Source: Marinomonas ostreistagni
GTDB lineage: Bacteria > Pseudomonadota > Gammaproteobacteria > Pseudomonadales > Marinomonadaceae
Assembly: GCF_016888445.1 (NCBI RefSeq)
Contig: NZ_JAFEKF010000001.1
Coordinates: 744,001 to 808,000 of the forward strand
DNA length: 64,000 nt
Direction: 5' to 3'
Part shown: piece by piece, positions 1 to 7,519 of the stretch
Numbering within the stretch: the stretch's first letter is position 1
Layout: every line of letters starts with the position of its first letter
The notes under the pieces: generated by a model
The model's input: only the letters and a program-made list of their open reading frames with translations
Told to the model about the DNA's origin: nothing
Databases searched by the model: none
Position numbers and translations under genes: made by a program

Positions 1-53
1 GCCCACCTTAAAAAGTGACTGGTAACTCAGTTCTAACAAGCACCAAGCAACTA

Positions 54-81
54 GCCAGTTTCAGCCGAAACTGGCTTTTTT
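54..81 (+). terminator. Rho-independent terminator of a gene left of the window
   Basis: A 9-bp perfect stem (GCCAGTTTC / GAAACTGGC) with a 4-nt loop is followed directly by six T. The T-run is on the + side, so it serves a rightward gene lying before the window. It is copy 1 of a terminator family that recurs in the first 13 kb (GCCAG...CTGGC then TTTTTTGT). Confidence 0.8.
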
Positions 82-187
82 GTACCTATCTGCTGGGAAA
101 TTAGCTGGATCTGAGCGGTTTTAGCGTTTTATGGGCGAGTGGGTGCCTTACCAGTAAGGTAATAACAAAAGAGCGGGGAGGATTGAG

Positions 188-1162
188 TTAGGCCAGTAGG
201 TGTTTGGCTTTGCTGATCTTGGGCCTTCGTTTGTAGCCGGCGTTTTGGTAGTAGTTGGAGAGGATGATTTCGGTGCCAACGGCGGCGAAGGTATGTTGTT
301 CAAATTGTGTGGCGATGGTGAGCCAGTTTTCCGATGGGATATTGAGGCGTTGTAGGATCGGCGCAAAGCTTAGGTCGATGCTGCCACGTTTATCTTGGCG
401 CACAATGCGGCCCGTAAGATCGACTAGTTCTAAGTAATCTTCGAGCTTAAACGGCAGGCCTTTAGGTTGATCTGCTCGCGGGTTGCCGACAAATGGATGA
501 AGCGTTTTAGGTTGTTGGTTTTGCTTAGCGCTGTGAATGCGTTTTTTGACGCTGGTGTAATCTGAAGTTTCAGGAGTGTCGGCCATTTTGGCGCGAACGG
601 GGTTTAGATCGACATAGGCCATACAAGCCATTAGTGCGGCTTCGTCTAATAATGCTTGGGATTTAAAGCGTCCTTCCCAGAACCTTCCGGTACATTGATC
701 TTCAAAGTTTGCCTGTCTAGCAATGTTTTCATTCAGTTCTCTAAGAAACCAGCTGATGTCCATTAGCCGCTGTCGGTAGGTCTCTACGGTTGCATCCAGT
801 AAGGGTTGTAAATACTCAGGCACTTGGCCTTGCAGCATATATTGCTGGGTGATCATGGTGCCTTTATGGATAGCGTGCCAGCGGGTTAACACTTCTTCCG
901 TTGTCCAGCTTTCGGCGGTTTCATGGTCGATAAATAGCACTAGATGGCTGTGGTTACTCATTATGGCGTAAGCGCAGGCCTTGATAGCAAAGATTCGGCT
1001 TAGAAACAGTAAGCGCTTCTCGACCCAATCCCTACGGTGCTCGTAGCTTTGACCAGTGAGAGGATCACTGCCACATAAAAAAGCTCTGCGTACACAGCGG
1101 GATACGCAGTGATAGTAAGGGGTATCTGCAATGCTGATGAGTTGTTTTCTAGGCTTTGGCAT
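188..1162 (-). CDS. REP-associated / IS200-like tyrosine transposase (Y1 HUH family)
   Basis: A single-strand DNA endonuclease of the Y1 (HUH) superfamily, 324 aa from the ATG at 1162. A TTG two codons upstream is possible but less likely. The N-terminus has the PYYHCVSR strand. The metal-binding HUH-type motif is HSH at about residues 71-73 (IMSNHSHLVL). The AYVDLNPVRA block, with Tyr about 183 as candidate nucleophile, is typical of REP-associated (RAYT-like) relatives rather than of mobile IS200, which is about 150 aa. No flanking IS ends, target duplication or accessory tnpB are visible, so it looks like a single resident gene. A LexA-type box lies 47 bp before the start (1210-1225), suggesting SOS control. 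Family assignment is firm; the cellular role is not known. Confidence 0.85.
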   Translation of the reverse strand: MPKPRKQLISIADTPYYHCVSRCVRRAFLCGSDPLTGQSYEHRRDWVEKRLLFLSRIFAIKACAYAIMSNHSHLVLFIDHETAESWTTEEVLTRWHAIHKGTMITQQYMLQGQVPEYLQPLLDATVETYRQRLMDISWFLRELNENIARQANFEDQCTGRFWEGRFKSQALLDEAALMACMAYVDLNPVRAKMADTPETSDYTSVKKRIHSAKQNQQPKTLHPFVGNPRADQPKGLPFKLEDYLELVDLTGRIVRQDKRGSIDLSFAPILQRLNIPSENWLTIATQFEQHTFAAVGTEIILSNYYQNAGYKRRPKISKAKHLLA

Positions 1163-1203
1163 ATTCAAACTCTCGATCCTTGAGGTGTTTGAATGAGTTT
1201 AGC

Positions 1204-1231
1204 CCATAGCTGTATAGATATACAGTTATGG
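1204..1231 (-). promoter_or_regulatory. LexA-type (SOS) box upstream of the transposase gene
   Basis: The core CTGTATAGATATACAG (1210-1225) is a perfect 7-bp inverted repeat with a 2-bp centre and matches the gammaproteobacterial LexA operator pattern CTGT-N8-ACAG. The dyad extends outwards to 13-bp arms with one mismatch (1204-1216 and 1219-1231). It lies 47 bp upstream of the transposase ATG and 344 bp upstream of the rightward gene at 1570. LexA itself is encoded in this window and its own operators have the same 16-bp form. Binding is inferred. Confidence 0.65.
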
Positions 1232-1569
1232 TCTCGATGCTTCATATGTACGGCTTTGGTCTGTTTATTCCTTATTCCGCTGAGTATTTGTTCAATGCAT
1301 GGGTAAGTGTGCAGGTATAGAGTGATCTGTGTTTTGTGCTCTGGCTTGCTTACTTGGCTTAAGCGCTATCTTGCCAAGGGCTTGCGGGTTTTGGCCGTCG
1401 CTTTTTTGATATAAAAGTGAAGATCTGAATTGTGCACGTTCTTACTGCACATTTGCTTAGGTTGTCGATTGGCGCGAGTGATTTGCTGTTCAAAGCGGTT
1501 TGCTCTGCGTAGAGTGATTTGTACATGAAAGAGGTTTTCAACTGTAGGCGTTCCCACAAGGAGTACCCG

Positions 1570-2259
1570 ATGCAACCTAAGTTTACTGTTCAAATTGATT
1601 CGTTTAAGAAGATTAACAAGATCGAGAATGCTTGGTCAGATTCAGATTATAAGGTCATGCTCGCGCTGATGGGGCTGGATGACGATGTCGAAGAAATGAG
1701 CTCAGCAGAGCTTCGCGAGATGTGTATGATGTCGTTTAATGATCTGTCTCACTCAGAGGCGGCGGCGATCGTCTTAACCCATTTATTCCCTGAGTTAACG
1801 GCAGGCAAGGTGGATCAATTAAGCCATGATATGTTGGTTGATCGCGCTTGGGAGCAGTATTCAAATTGTCTGTACCATGAGTCGCTATTTAACGCTTACG
1901 CACTGTTGCGAGAAGCGTTTAATGGTACGTTTGCACAGCCAACAGGTGTGCAATTGGTCCTCACGGTTACGGCGGATGATGAAAGTGACATGGCTATTTT
2001 TGATACGTCACCGCAGTCTGCAATGGTGCGCTTATTGGCCAGTGGTCAAAGTGAAGATGCTTTGATTCACCGTTTGTACGAAGATCAAATTCAGGGCGAG
2101 ACGTTTCCCGAAGCACCTGGGATCGTTTGGCAATTAAAGCAGGTGTCAGATGACGGCGCGACACGCCAATTTACCTTATTAGGTTCTGAATTTTGGTTTG
2201 GGGATTTTGAAGATGTGAGTTCGTTTGAAGCAACCGCTCACGCTGACTCTGAATCTTAG
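1570..2259 (+). CDS. Hypothetical protein, 229 aa, acidic
   Basis: I do not recognise a family. The start is placed at the ATG at 1570 because AAGGAG (1558-1563) lies 6 nt before it; an upstream in-frame ATG at 1519 has no such site. The predicted protein is soluble, with no signal peptide or membrane segment. The N-terminal half is helical and acidic, and the C-terminal half is mixed with a WQLKQV...TRQFTLLGSEFWFGDFE stretch. It is flanked by its own terminator and appears monocistronic. Confidence 0.75.
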   Translation: MQPKFTVQIDSFKKINKIENAWSDSDYKVMLALMGLDDDVEEMSSAELREMCMMSFNDLSHSEAAAIVLTHLFPELTAGKVDQLSHDMLVDRAWEQYSNCLYHESLFNAYALLREAFNGTFAQPTGVQLVLTVTADDESDMAIFDTSPQSAMVRLLASGQSEDALIHRLYEDQIQGETFPEAPGIVWQLKQVSDDGATRQFTLLGSEFWFGDFEDVSSFEATAHADSES

Positions 2260-2311
2260 ATATAGCTCAGCAATTGACTCGGGATTCAACGTGATCTCGC
2301 TTTAAACAATG

Positions 2312-2340
2312 AGCCAGCTTTTACAGAGGCTGGCTGTTTT
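2312..2340 (+). terminator. Terminator of the 229-aa gene
   Basis: A 7-bp stem (AGCCAGC / GCTGGCT) with a 10-nt loop is followed by GTTTTG. It is copy 2 of the recurring GCCAGC/GCTGGC terminator family, and its downstream sequence (TGTGTCTATGC) also resembles that of other copies. Confidence 0.7.
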
Positions 2341-2474
2341 GTGTCTATGCATCGGGACATTTAGCAATGATAAAGGCAAAAAGTAGACACTCGCGCGGAA
2401 CGGCTCAGATCGCGTGCTTTCTGATATAAGGCGGAGTAATCTGTCTGCTTACTTTGCCTCAAAAGGACTGGATT

Positions 2475-2867
2475 ATGATTACACCGTTATACGCTGCCAT
2501 ATTGGCTTTGCTGTTAGTTGTCTTAAGCTCTCGTGTTATTAAACAAAGGATGAAGCACCAAGTAGGTTTGGGCGATGGTGGGCATTCTTCTCTAACTCGT
2601 GCGATCCGCGTGCACGGTAACTTTGTCGAGTACGTGCCGTTTGCGCTGTTGTTGATCTGGATGTATGAGATGATGAATGGTGCGCTGATACTGGTGCATA
2701 TTCTAGGTATCGCGCTGGTGATAGGGCGCTTGTTACATGCTTATGGCGTCAGTCAGCAAAATGAAGTCATTAAGTTTCGTCAGGCCGGTATGTTTACTAC
2801 TTTCGCTGTATTGATTGTCTCTGCCGTATTGATTTTGCTGAAGTACTTAACCTTTCTGATGATGTAA
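2475..2867 (+). CDS. MAPEG family integral membrane protein
   Basis: A small four-helix membrane protein (130 aa) of the MAPEG family (membrane-associated eicosanoid/glutathione metabolism), close to the bacterial YecN type. The first helix (ITPLYAAILALLLVVLSSRVI) is followed by the family-typical RAIRVHGNFVEYVPFALLL segment, which has conserved Arg, His, Asn and Glu, and then two more hydrophobic helices. The ATG at 2475 is chosen because AAAAGGA (2461-2467) lies 7 nt upstream; the longer TTG start at 2454 would put this site inside the gene. Bacterial substrates are mostly unknown. It is a single gene with its own terminator. Confidence 0.85.
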   Translation: MITPLYAAILALLLVVLSSRVIKQRMKHQVGLGDGGHSSLTRAIRVHGNFVEYVPFALLLIWMYEMMNGALILVHILGIALVIGRLLHAYGVSQQNEVIKFRQAGMFTTFAVLIVSAVLILLKYLTFLMM

Positions 2868-2891
2868 TCACCATCCAAAGTTCAAAAAACT

Positions 2892-2925
2892 AAAAAGCCA
2901 GCGCTAGTGCAGCGCTGGCTTTTTT
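2892..2925 (+). terminator. Strong terminator after the MAPEG gene
   Basis: A 14-bp perfect stem (arms 2892-2905 and 2911-2924) with a 5-nt loop and T-run, then GTGTCT. The A-run on the left arm could make it work in both directions. It is copy 3 of the recurring terminator family. Confidence 0.85.
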
Positions 2926-2999
2926 GTGTCTGAGACCTTACCAAACAACGCATAGTTTAATAATATCGGTTCTCATTAATGACTGATAAGGACGATGTT

Positions 3000-3905
3000 A
3001 TGAAATCAATCGTGTTGGGTGCAATGGCAGCTGGCTTGAGTCTAAGTGCCATCGCTGCGCCGCAGATGCCGGATCATATTCGCAACAAGTTGCCAGAGGG
3101 AACGTTTGTTCATGAGAATGTGGCGTACAAAGATAGCGGTAATGTGAAGCATCTTTTGGATCTGTATATGCCAGCCGATCCGTCAGATGAGCAAGCGGTG
3201 CCATTGGTGGTGTTGATTCACGGTGGTGGCTGGATCAGCAATGATAAGTACGCCGATATGGGTTACATGATGAATACCGTAGCGTCCATCTTAGACAGTG
3301 GTTTTGCGGTGGCGTCGGTAGATTATCGATTTGCGCAAGATGCGGTCTTTCCATTGATCGTTCAAGACGTTAACGCGGGTGTTGCCTATCTTTACGATCA
3401 TGCCGACGAGTATAAATTAGACATCGATAACATCGCGCTGATGGGCTTTTCTGCTGGTGGGCATTTGGCGTCTTTAATGGGCACGTCGCAAAACAACAAG
3501 GTCGATGATCTCTACGAAGAGGGTGATTACCGCCCGTTTGAATATAAGGCGGTGGTCGATTTTTATGGGCCAGTGGATCTGACACTGTTTGATGGCAATG
3601 AAGATCCTAATTCTCCAGAAGGCACGCTCATCGGCGCAGCGCCAATTGAGCGCCCTGATTTGGCTAAGGCGGCAAGCCCGATTACTTACATTGATAAAAA
3701 TGATCCGCCATTTATCTTATTTCACGGTGAGAAGGATCAGATCGTCTCTAATAAACAATCCAAACTCTTTAGTGCTTGGCTTACTCACTACGATGTCAGT
3801 AATCGTTTGACCATCGTCGACGATGCGCCGCATTTTGGTCGTATGTACGATGTGGATGAGATTCGCACTGATGTGGTTGGTTTTTTGAAGCAGCATCTTA
3901 ATTAA
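3000..3905 (+). CDS. Exported alpha/beta-hydrolase, esterase/lipase type
   Basis: A carboxylic-ester hydrolase of the HGGGW (BD-FAE/hormone-sensitive-lipase-like) group, predicted periplasmic or secreted. A signal peptide spans residues 1-20 (cleavage near AIAA|PQ). The oxyanion-hole motif HGGGW is near residue 75, the nucleophile elbow is GFSAGG, the acid is the Asp in HGEKDQIV and the catalytic His is in DDAPHFGR, so the triad is complete. The start at 3000 is chosen over the ATG at 2979 because TAAGGA (2987-2992) lies 7 nt before it and the signal peptide then begins at residue 1. Substrate unknown. Confidence 0.85.
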   Translation: MKSIVLGAMAAGLSLSAIAAPQMPDHIRNKLPEGTFVHENVAYKDSGNVKHLLDLYMPADPSDEQAVPLVVLIHGGGWISNDKYADMGYMMNTVASILDSGFAVASVDYRFAQDAVFPLIVQDVNAGVAYLYDHADEYKLDIDNIALMGFSAGGHLASLMGTSQNNKVDDLYEEGDYRPFEYKAVVDFYGPVDLTLFDGNEDPNSPEGTLIGAAPIERPDLAKAASPITYIDKNDPPFILFHGEKDQIVSNKQSKLFSAWLTHYDVSNRLTIVDDAPHFGRMYDVDEIRTDVVGFLKQHLN

Positions 3906-3915
3906 GCATGATTTC

Positions 3916-3945
3916 ACCGATACTGTATATATGTACAGTATCGGT
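3916..3945. promoter_or_regulatory. 12-bp perfect palindrome with LexA-box core
   Basis: Arms 3916-3927 and 3934-3945 are perfect inverted repeats around TATATG. The centre (3923-3938) is CTGTATATATGTACAG, a CTGT-N8-ACAG match. It starts 11 bp after the esterase stop and lies 234 bp before the poxB-like ATG. It could be an SOS operator, or a hairpin acting as a weak terminator followed by AAAAA; the sequence does not settle which. Confidence 0.5.
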
Positions 3946-3984
3946 AAAAACATCACTTCTAGAAGCTTTACTTGGTAATGTTAC

Positions 3985-4019
3985 GCCAGTTTTCGGACGG
4001 AAAGTTCATTCGAACTGGC
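3985..4019 (+). other. Inverted repeat in the leader of the poxB-like gene
   Basis: The arms GCCAGTT (3985-3991) and AACTGGC (4013-4019) enclose 21 nt and could form a stem in the leader region about 160 nt before the ATG at 4179. There is no T-run, so it is not an obvious terminator. No known riboswitch class is recognised. The rest of the 3906-4178 gap shows only the palindrome at 3916 and a ribosome binding site. Confidence 0.3.
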
Positions 4020-4178
4020 TCCATTTGTAGCGGTAATGTTTTTTTGAACATTGTGTTGTATTGATGCTTCTTTGCAGATTTAAAGAAACAGCCGCTGCTG
4101 CTAAGACATAGCGCTGCGCTTACGCCATTATGTTGGAATACCTAACGAATTGGGAAAACAACAAAGGAGTGGCGCAAG

Positions 4179-5891
4179 ATGAGCAAAGATGTAGCAGAAG
4201 TGATCGTTGAAACGTTAGCTGAGGCAGGTGCAAAACGTTGCTATGGTGTGGTCGGCGATACCATCAACCATTTAACCGATAAGATTCGTACCTCAGATAT
4301 CGATTGGGTGCATGTACGTCACGAGGAAGTGGGCGCGTTTGCGGCAGGTGCCGAAGCCTACATGACCCAAGAGCTAGCCTTGTGTGCCGGTACATGTGGC
4401 CCAGGCAGCTTGCACTTTATCAACGGCATTTTTGAATCGCATCGCAATGGCTCGCCTTTAGTGTTCATCGCTTCCAATGTGGATCGCCAAGAAGAAGGGC
4501 TGAATTTTCCGCAGGAAGTTGATCAAACCAAACTCTATGAGCAATGCTCGGTCTTTTGCGAACGCGTTTCACATCCTGATCAAGCTGCGCGCATCGTTAC
4601 TCAAGCGGCTCAAGCAGCGCTTACTCACCAAGGTGTGGCAGTTGTGGTGGTTAATGGCGATATGTTCAAAGAGAAAGTCCACAGTGATACCCGCTGGTCA
4701 GTACATCGCCCCCAGCCGGTGATTCACCCAAGCCCAGCCGAGTTGGATGCTTTAGTAGGGCTAATTAACGATGCTGACAAAATTACCTTGTACGCGGGTA
4801 TCGGTGCTAAAGGCGCTAATCAAGAGTTGATGGCGCTGGCAGAGTGCTTGAAAGCACCGATCGTACATAGCTCGCGCTCAAAAGAATTTGTCGAGCCGAA
4901 TAATCCATATCAAGTGGGTATGACGGGCATATTAGGCAACAAAGCCGGCATGGAGTCGGTATTAGATTGTGATCTGCTGATTTGTCTCGGTACCGATTTT
5001 GCCTACACCCAGTTTTACCCTAACCATGCTAAAATCGCGCAAATCAACCTTGAGCCGACTCATTTGGGTAAGCGTTGCCCGATAGATTTAGGTTTGACGG
5101 GCGATGTTAAAGCGTCCATTGAGCAGCTGCTTCCTAAGCTAAGTCCGCGCAGCGATGAGACTCACCTAGATAAGGCGCTCAAGCAGTGGCAGAAAGATTT
5201 AGAAGGTTACCGCAAAGAAGAAGCGTCTGAACATTCATTGATTCACCCTCAAACCGTGACTCGTCGCTTGAACGAGTTAGCGGGCGATGATGCTATTTTT
5301 ACTGCCGATGGCGGCTCGCCAATGGTGTGGTTGCTGCGTCATTTAGAGGCAAAAGGTTCACGTCGTTTCCTTACCAGCTTGTCTCACGGCACCATGGCCA
5401 ATGCCTATCCGCAAGCAATGGGCATCGCCAAAGCTTATCCTGAGCGCCCAGTGATTGCACTTTGTGGTGATGGCGGTATGACGATGTTGATGGGCGACCT
5501 GCTGACCCTACTACAAGAAAATACACCGGTTAAATTGCTGATCTACAACAATGAGACCTTGGGCTTTGTGGAGATGGAGCAGCGCGTTGAAGGCCAGTTA
5601 GACAGCTTTACCAAGTTACAGAACCCTGATTTTTCAGAAGTCGCCAAAGCAATGGGCTTGGATGCTTGGCGTGTCGAAACGCCAGATGAGTTAGACAATG
5701 CCATGGCGCAATGGCTGGCATCTGATAAACCTGCACTTTTGGATGTGAAGGTTAGCCCAATGGAGCTGGTGATGCCGCCTAAGATTGAAGCAGGTCAGGT
5801 AGCGTCAACGGCTTTGTTTGGCATTAAGGCAGTGTTAAATGGGCGTGTGGACGAAGTAACAGATTTGCTAAAAGACAATTTCCTGCGCTAA
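4179..5891 (+). CDS. poxB: Pyruvate:quinone oxidoreductase-like thiamine diphosphate enzyme (PoxB family)
   Basis: A 570-aa ThDP- and FAD-dependent enzyme of the pyruvate oxidase family, predicted to decarboxylate pyruvate to acetate and CO2 and pass electrons to membrane quinone. The N-terminal ThDP-PYR domain has the family block VRHEEVGAFAAGAEA with the activating Glu. The middle FAD domain is followed by the ThDP-PP domain with GDGGMTMLMGD...YNN near residues 430-460. The C-terminal tail (VDEVTDLLKDNFLR) resembles the amphipathic lipid-binding end of E. coli PoxB. AAAGGAG lies 9 nt before the ATG. The next gene starts 35 bp downstream and is probably co-transcribed. PoxB is the best match; another 2-oxoacid specificity is possible. 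Confidence 0.82.
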   Translation: MSKDVAEVIVETLAEAGAKRCYGVVGDTINHLTDKIRTSDIDWVHVRHEEVGAFAAGAEAYMTQELALCAGTCGPGSLHFINGIFESHRNGSPLVFIASNVDRQEEGLNFPQEVDQTKLYEQCSVFCERVSHPDQAARIVTQAAQAALTHQGVAVVVVNGDMFKEKVHSDTRWSVHRPQPVIHPSPAELDALVGLINDADKITLYAGIGAKGANQELMALAECLKAPIVHSSRSKEFVEPNNPYQVGMTGILGNKAGMESVLDCDLLICLGTDFAYTQFYPNHAKIAQINLEPTHLGKRCPIDLGLTGDVKASIEQLLPKLSPRSDETHLDKALKQWQKDLEGYRKEEASEHSLIHPQTVTRRLNELAGDDAIFTADGGSPMVWLLRHLEAKGSRRFLTSLSHGTMANAYPQAMGIAKAYPERPVIALCGDGGMTMLMGDLLTLLQENTPVKLLIYNNETLGFVEMEQRVEGQLDSFTKLQNPDFSEVAKAMGLDAWRVETPDELDNAMAQWLASDKPALLDVKVSPMELVMPPKIEAGQVASTALFGIKAVLNGRVDEVTDLLKDNFLR

Positions 5892-5926
5892 TCACAAACT
5901 CTCAATAACAACTGCTTGGAACACTT

Positions 5927-7438
5927 ATGGATCAGATACTGGCTATTTCAAATTGGATAATACATTGGGGTGCGATCATTGTTTTCGCGCTACTGTTGGT
6001 GGTGCTGGTGTACTTCAGCATTTTGTATCTTATCGATGTGCGTCAAACCAAGCACACGATTCGACGCAATTATCCTTTGATCGGGCGAATGCGTTACACC
6101 CTTGAGCACTTAGGGGAGTTTTTTCGTCAATACTTCTTCGCGTTTGATCGCGATGAGCTGCCTTTTAACCGAGCCGAGCGCTCTTGGGTGTATCGTGCTG
6201 CCAAGCATGAAGATACAACTCAAGGTTTTGGCTCGACAAGACCGCTTGATCAAGAAGGCGATGTGTTTTTCGTCAGTAGCGCTTTTCCTAAGTTGGCCAG
6301 TGAGGCGGTAGAGCCACAAGCAGTTGTCTTTGGTGAATATACGGCGCGACAGCCTTACAGTACTAATTCGATCATCAACATTTCGGGGATGAGTTATGGT
6401 GCCTTGTCTGAGCCTGCGGTGAAGGCGCTGTCGATGGGCGCCGCCAAAGCGGGCGTTTGGATGAATACTGGCGAGGGTGGCTTGTCTCCTTATCATCTAG
6501 AAGGTGGCTGTGACATTGTGTTTCAGATCGGCACTGCAAAATATGGTGTGCAAGACAGTGAAGGCCACTTGGACACGGATCGCCTGCAAAAGGTAGCCGC
6601 TTATGAACAGGTCAAAATGATCGAAATTAAACTGTCTCAGGGCGCTAAACCCGGCAAAGGCGGCATGCTGCCAGGCGAGAAAGTAACCGCGGAAATCGCC
6701 GAAGTTCGTAACATCAAGCAAGGCGAAGACTCGATCAGCCCTAACCGACATGTGGACATTGGCAACATTGATGAACTGTTAGACATGATTGTCAAAGTGA
6801 GAACGCTGACCGGTAAGCCGACTGGCATCAAGATGGTGGTCGGTGAGATGCAGTTTTTTGATGATTTGTTTAGCGAGATTCATCGTCGTGGGCTTGAATG
6901 CGCGCCAGACTTTATTACGTTGGACAGTGCCGACGGCGGTACAGGTGCGTCGCCACAAACCTTGATGGATTATGTCGGGATGACGGTTAGAGAAAGTCTG
7001 CCAGGTGTGGTGAATCGCGTGACATCTTATGGATTAAGATCGCGTATTAAAATCATTGCAACCGGTAAGCTCGCTATCCCGGGCAAGGTGGCTTGGGCAT
7101 TTGCCATGGGTGCGGATGCGGTGGTGAGCGCGCGGGGCTTTTTGTTTTCTATTGGCTGTATTCAGGCACTTAAGTGTAACAACAATACCTGCCCGACGGG
7201 CATTACTACCCACGATAAAAAGCTACAAAAAGGCTTGGTTCCAGAAGAAAAAGCCGTACGTGTGGCCAACTATGTCAGTGAAATGAAACACAGTGTTGGG
7301 CTGATCGTACATGCTTGCGGGGTCTCAGAGCCGCGCGAGCTGACACGCCAACATGTGCACCTGATCCAAAATCAAAGTAGCTCGATACGTTACTCAGATA
7401 TAGATCCGCTGCCAGAAGAGGAAAAGCGTGCTTCGTAG
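5927..7438 (+). CDS. FMN-binding glutamate-synthase-domain protein, membrane-anchored
   Basis: A 503-aa protein with one N-terminal membrane helix (about residues 11-36) and then the FMN-binding barrel of the glutamate synthase large subunit, without the amidotransferase and C-terminal GltB domains. Visible family blocks are GMSYGALS, MNTGEGGLSPYH, KPGKGGMLPG, the ISPNRH segment and DSADGGTGASPQ. The iron-sulfur cysteines of glutamate synthases are kept in GCIQALKCNNNTCPTGI. Such stand-alone proteins are common but their physiological reaction is poorly defined. It lies 35 bp after the PoxB-like gene, which suggests a shared membrane redox role (inference). Confidence 0.82.
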   Translation: MDQILAISNWIIHWGAIIVFALLLVVLVYFSILYLIDVRQTKHTIRRNYPLIGRMRYTLEHLGEFFRQYFFAFDRDELPFNRAERSWVYRAAKHEDTTQGFGSTRPLDQEGDVFFVSSAFPKLASEAVEPQAVVFGEYTARQPYSTNSIINISGMSYGALSEPAVKALSMGAAKAGVWMNTGEGGLSPYHLEGGCDIVFQIGTAKYGVQDSEGHLDTDRLQKVAAYEQVKMIEIKLSQGAKPGKGGMLPGEKVTAEIAEVRNIKQGEDSISPNRHVDIGNIDELLDMIVKVRTLTGKPTGIKMVVGEMQFFDDLFSEIHRRGLECAPDFITLDSADGGTGASPQTLMDYVGMTVRESLPGVVNRVTSYGLRSRIKIIATGKLAIPGKVAWAFAMGADAVVSARGFLFSIGCIQALKCNNNTCPTGITTHDKKLQKGLVPEEKAVRVANYVSEMKHSVGLIVHACGVSEPRELTRQHVHLIQNQSSSIRYSDIDPLPEEEKRAS

Positions 7439-7455
7439 TGCGGTGCGTAACGAGA

Positions 7456-7471
7456 CTGTGTAAATATACAG
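7456..7471. promoter_or_regulatory. LexA-box-like sequence downstream of the FMN protein gene
   Basis: CTGTGTAAATATACAG fits CTGT-N8-ACAG. It sits 17 bp after a stop codon, between two convergent genes, so no start codon is served by it. It could be chance, an intergenic LexA site, or a relic. Confidence 0.35.
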
Positions 7472-7478
7472 AATTATT

Positions 7479-7515
7479 AAAAGCGGCCCAAGCATCTATT
7501 CTCGGGCCGCTTTTT
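7479..7515. terminator. Bidirectional terminator between convergent genes
   Basis: An 11-bp stem (AAAAGCGGCCC at 7479-7489, GGGCCGCTTTT at 7504-7514) with a 14-nt loop. The A-run on one side and T-run on the other serve both the FMN protein gene (+) and the peptidase gene (-). Confidence 0.8.
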
Positions 7516-7519
7516 ATGG

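Noticed and set aside
188..1162. Complete IS200-type insertion sequence
   Set aside because: The protein is about twice as long as IS200 TnpA, no subterminal hairpins or target tetranucleotide are visible around it, and no second copy exists in the window.
1519..1569. Longer start for the 229-aa gene
   Set aside because: No ribosome binding site before the ATG at 1519, while the AAGGAG at 1558 fits the ATG at 1570.
1359..1593. Two overlapping leftward ORFs (66 and 75 aa)
   Set aside because: They lie in the leader and start of the 1570 gene, have no ribosome binding site, and show no family resemblance.
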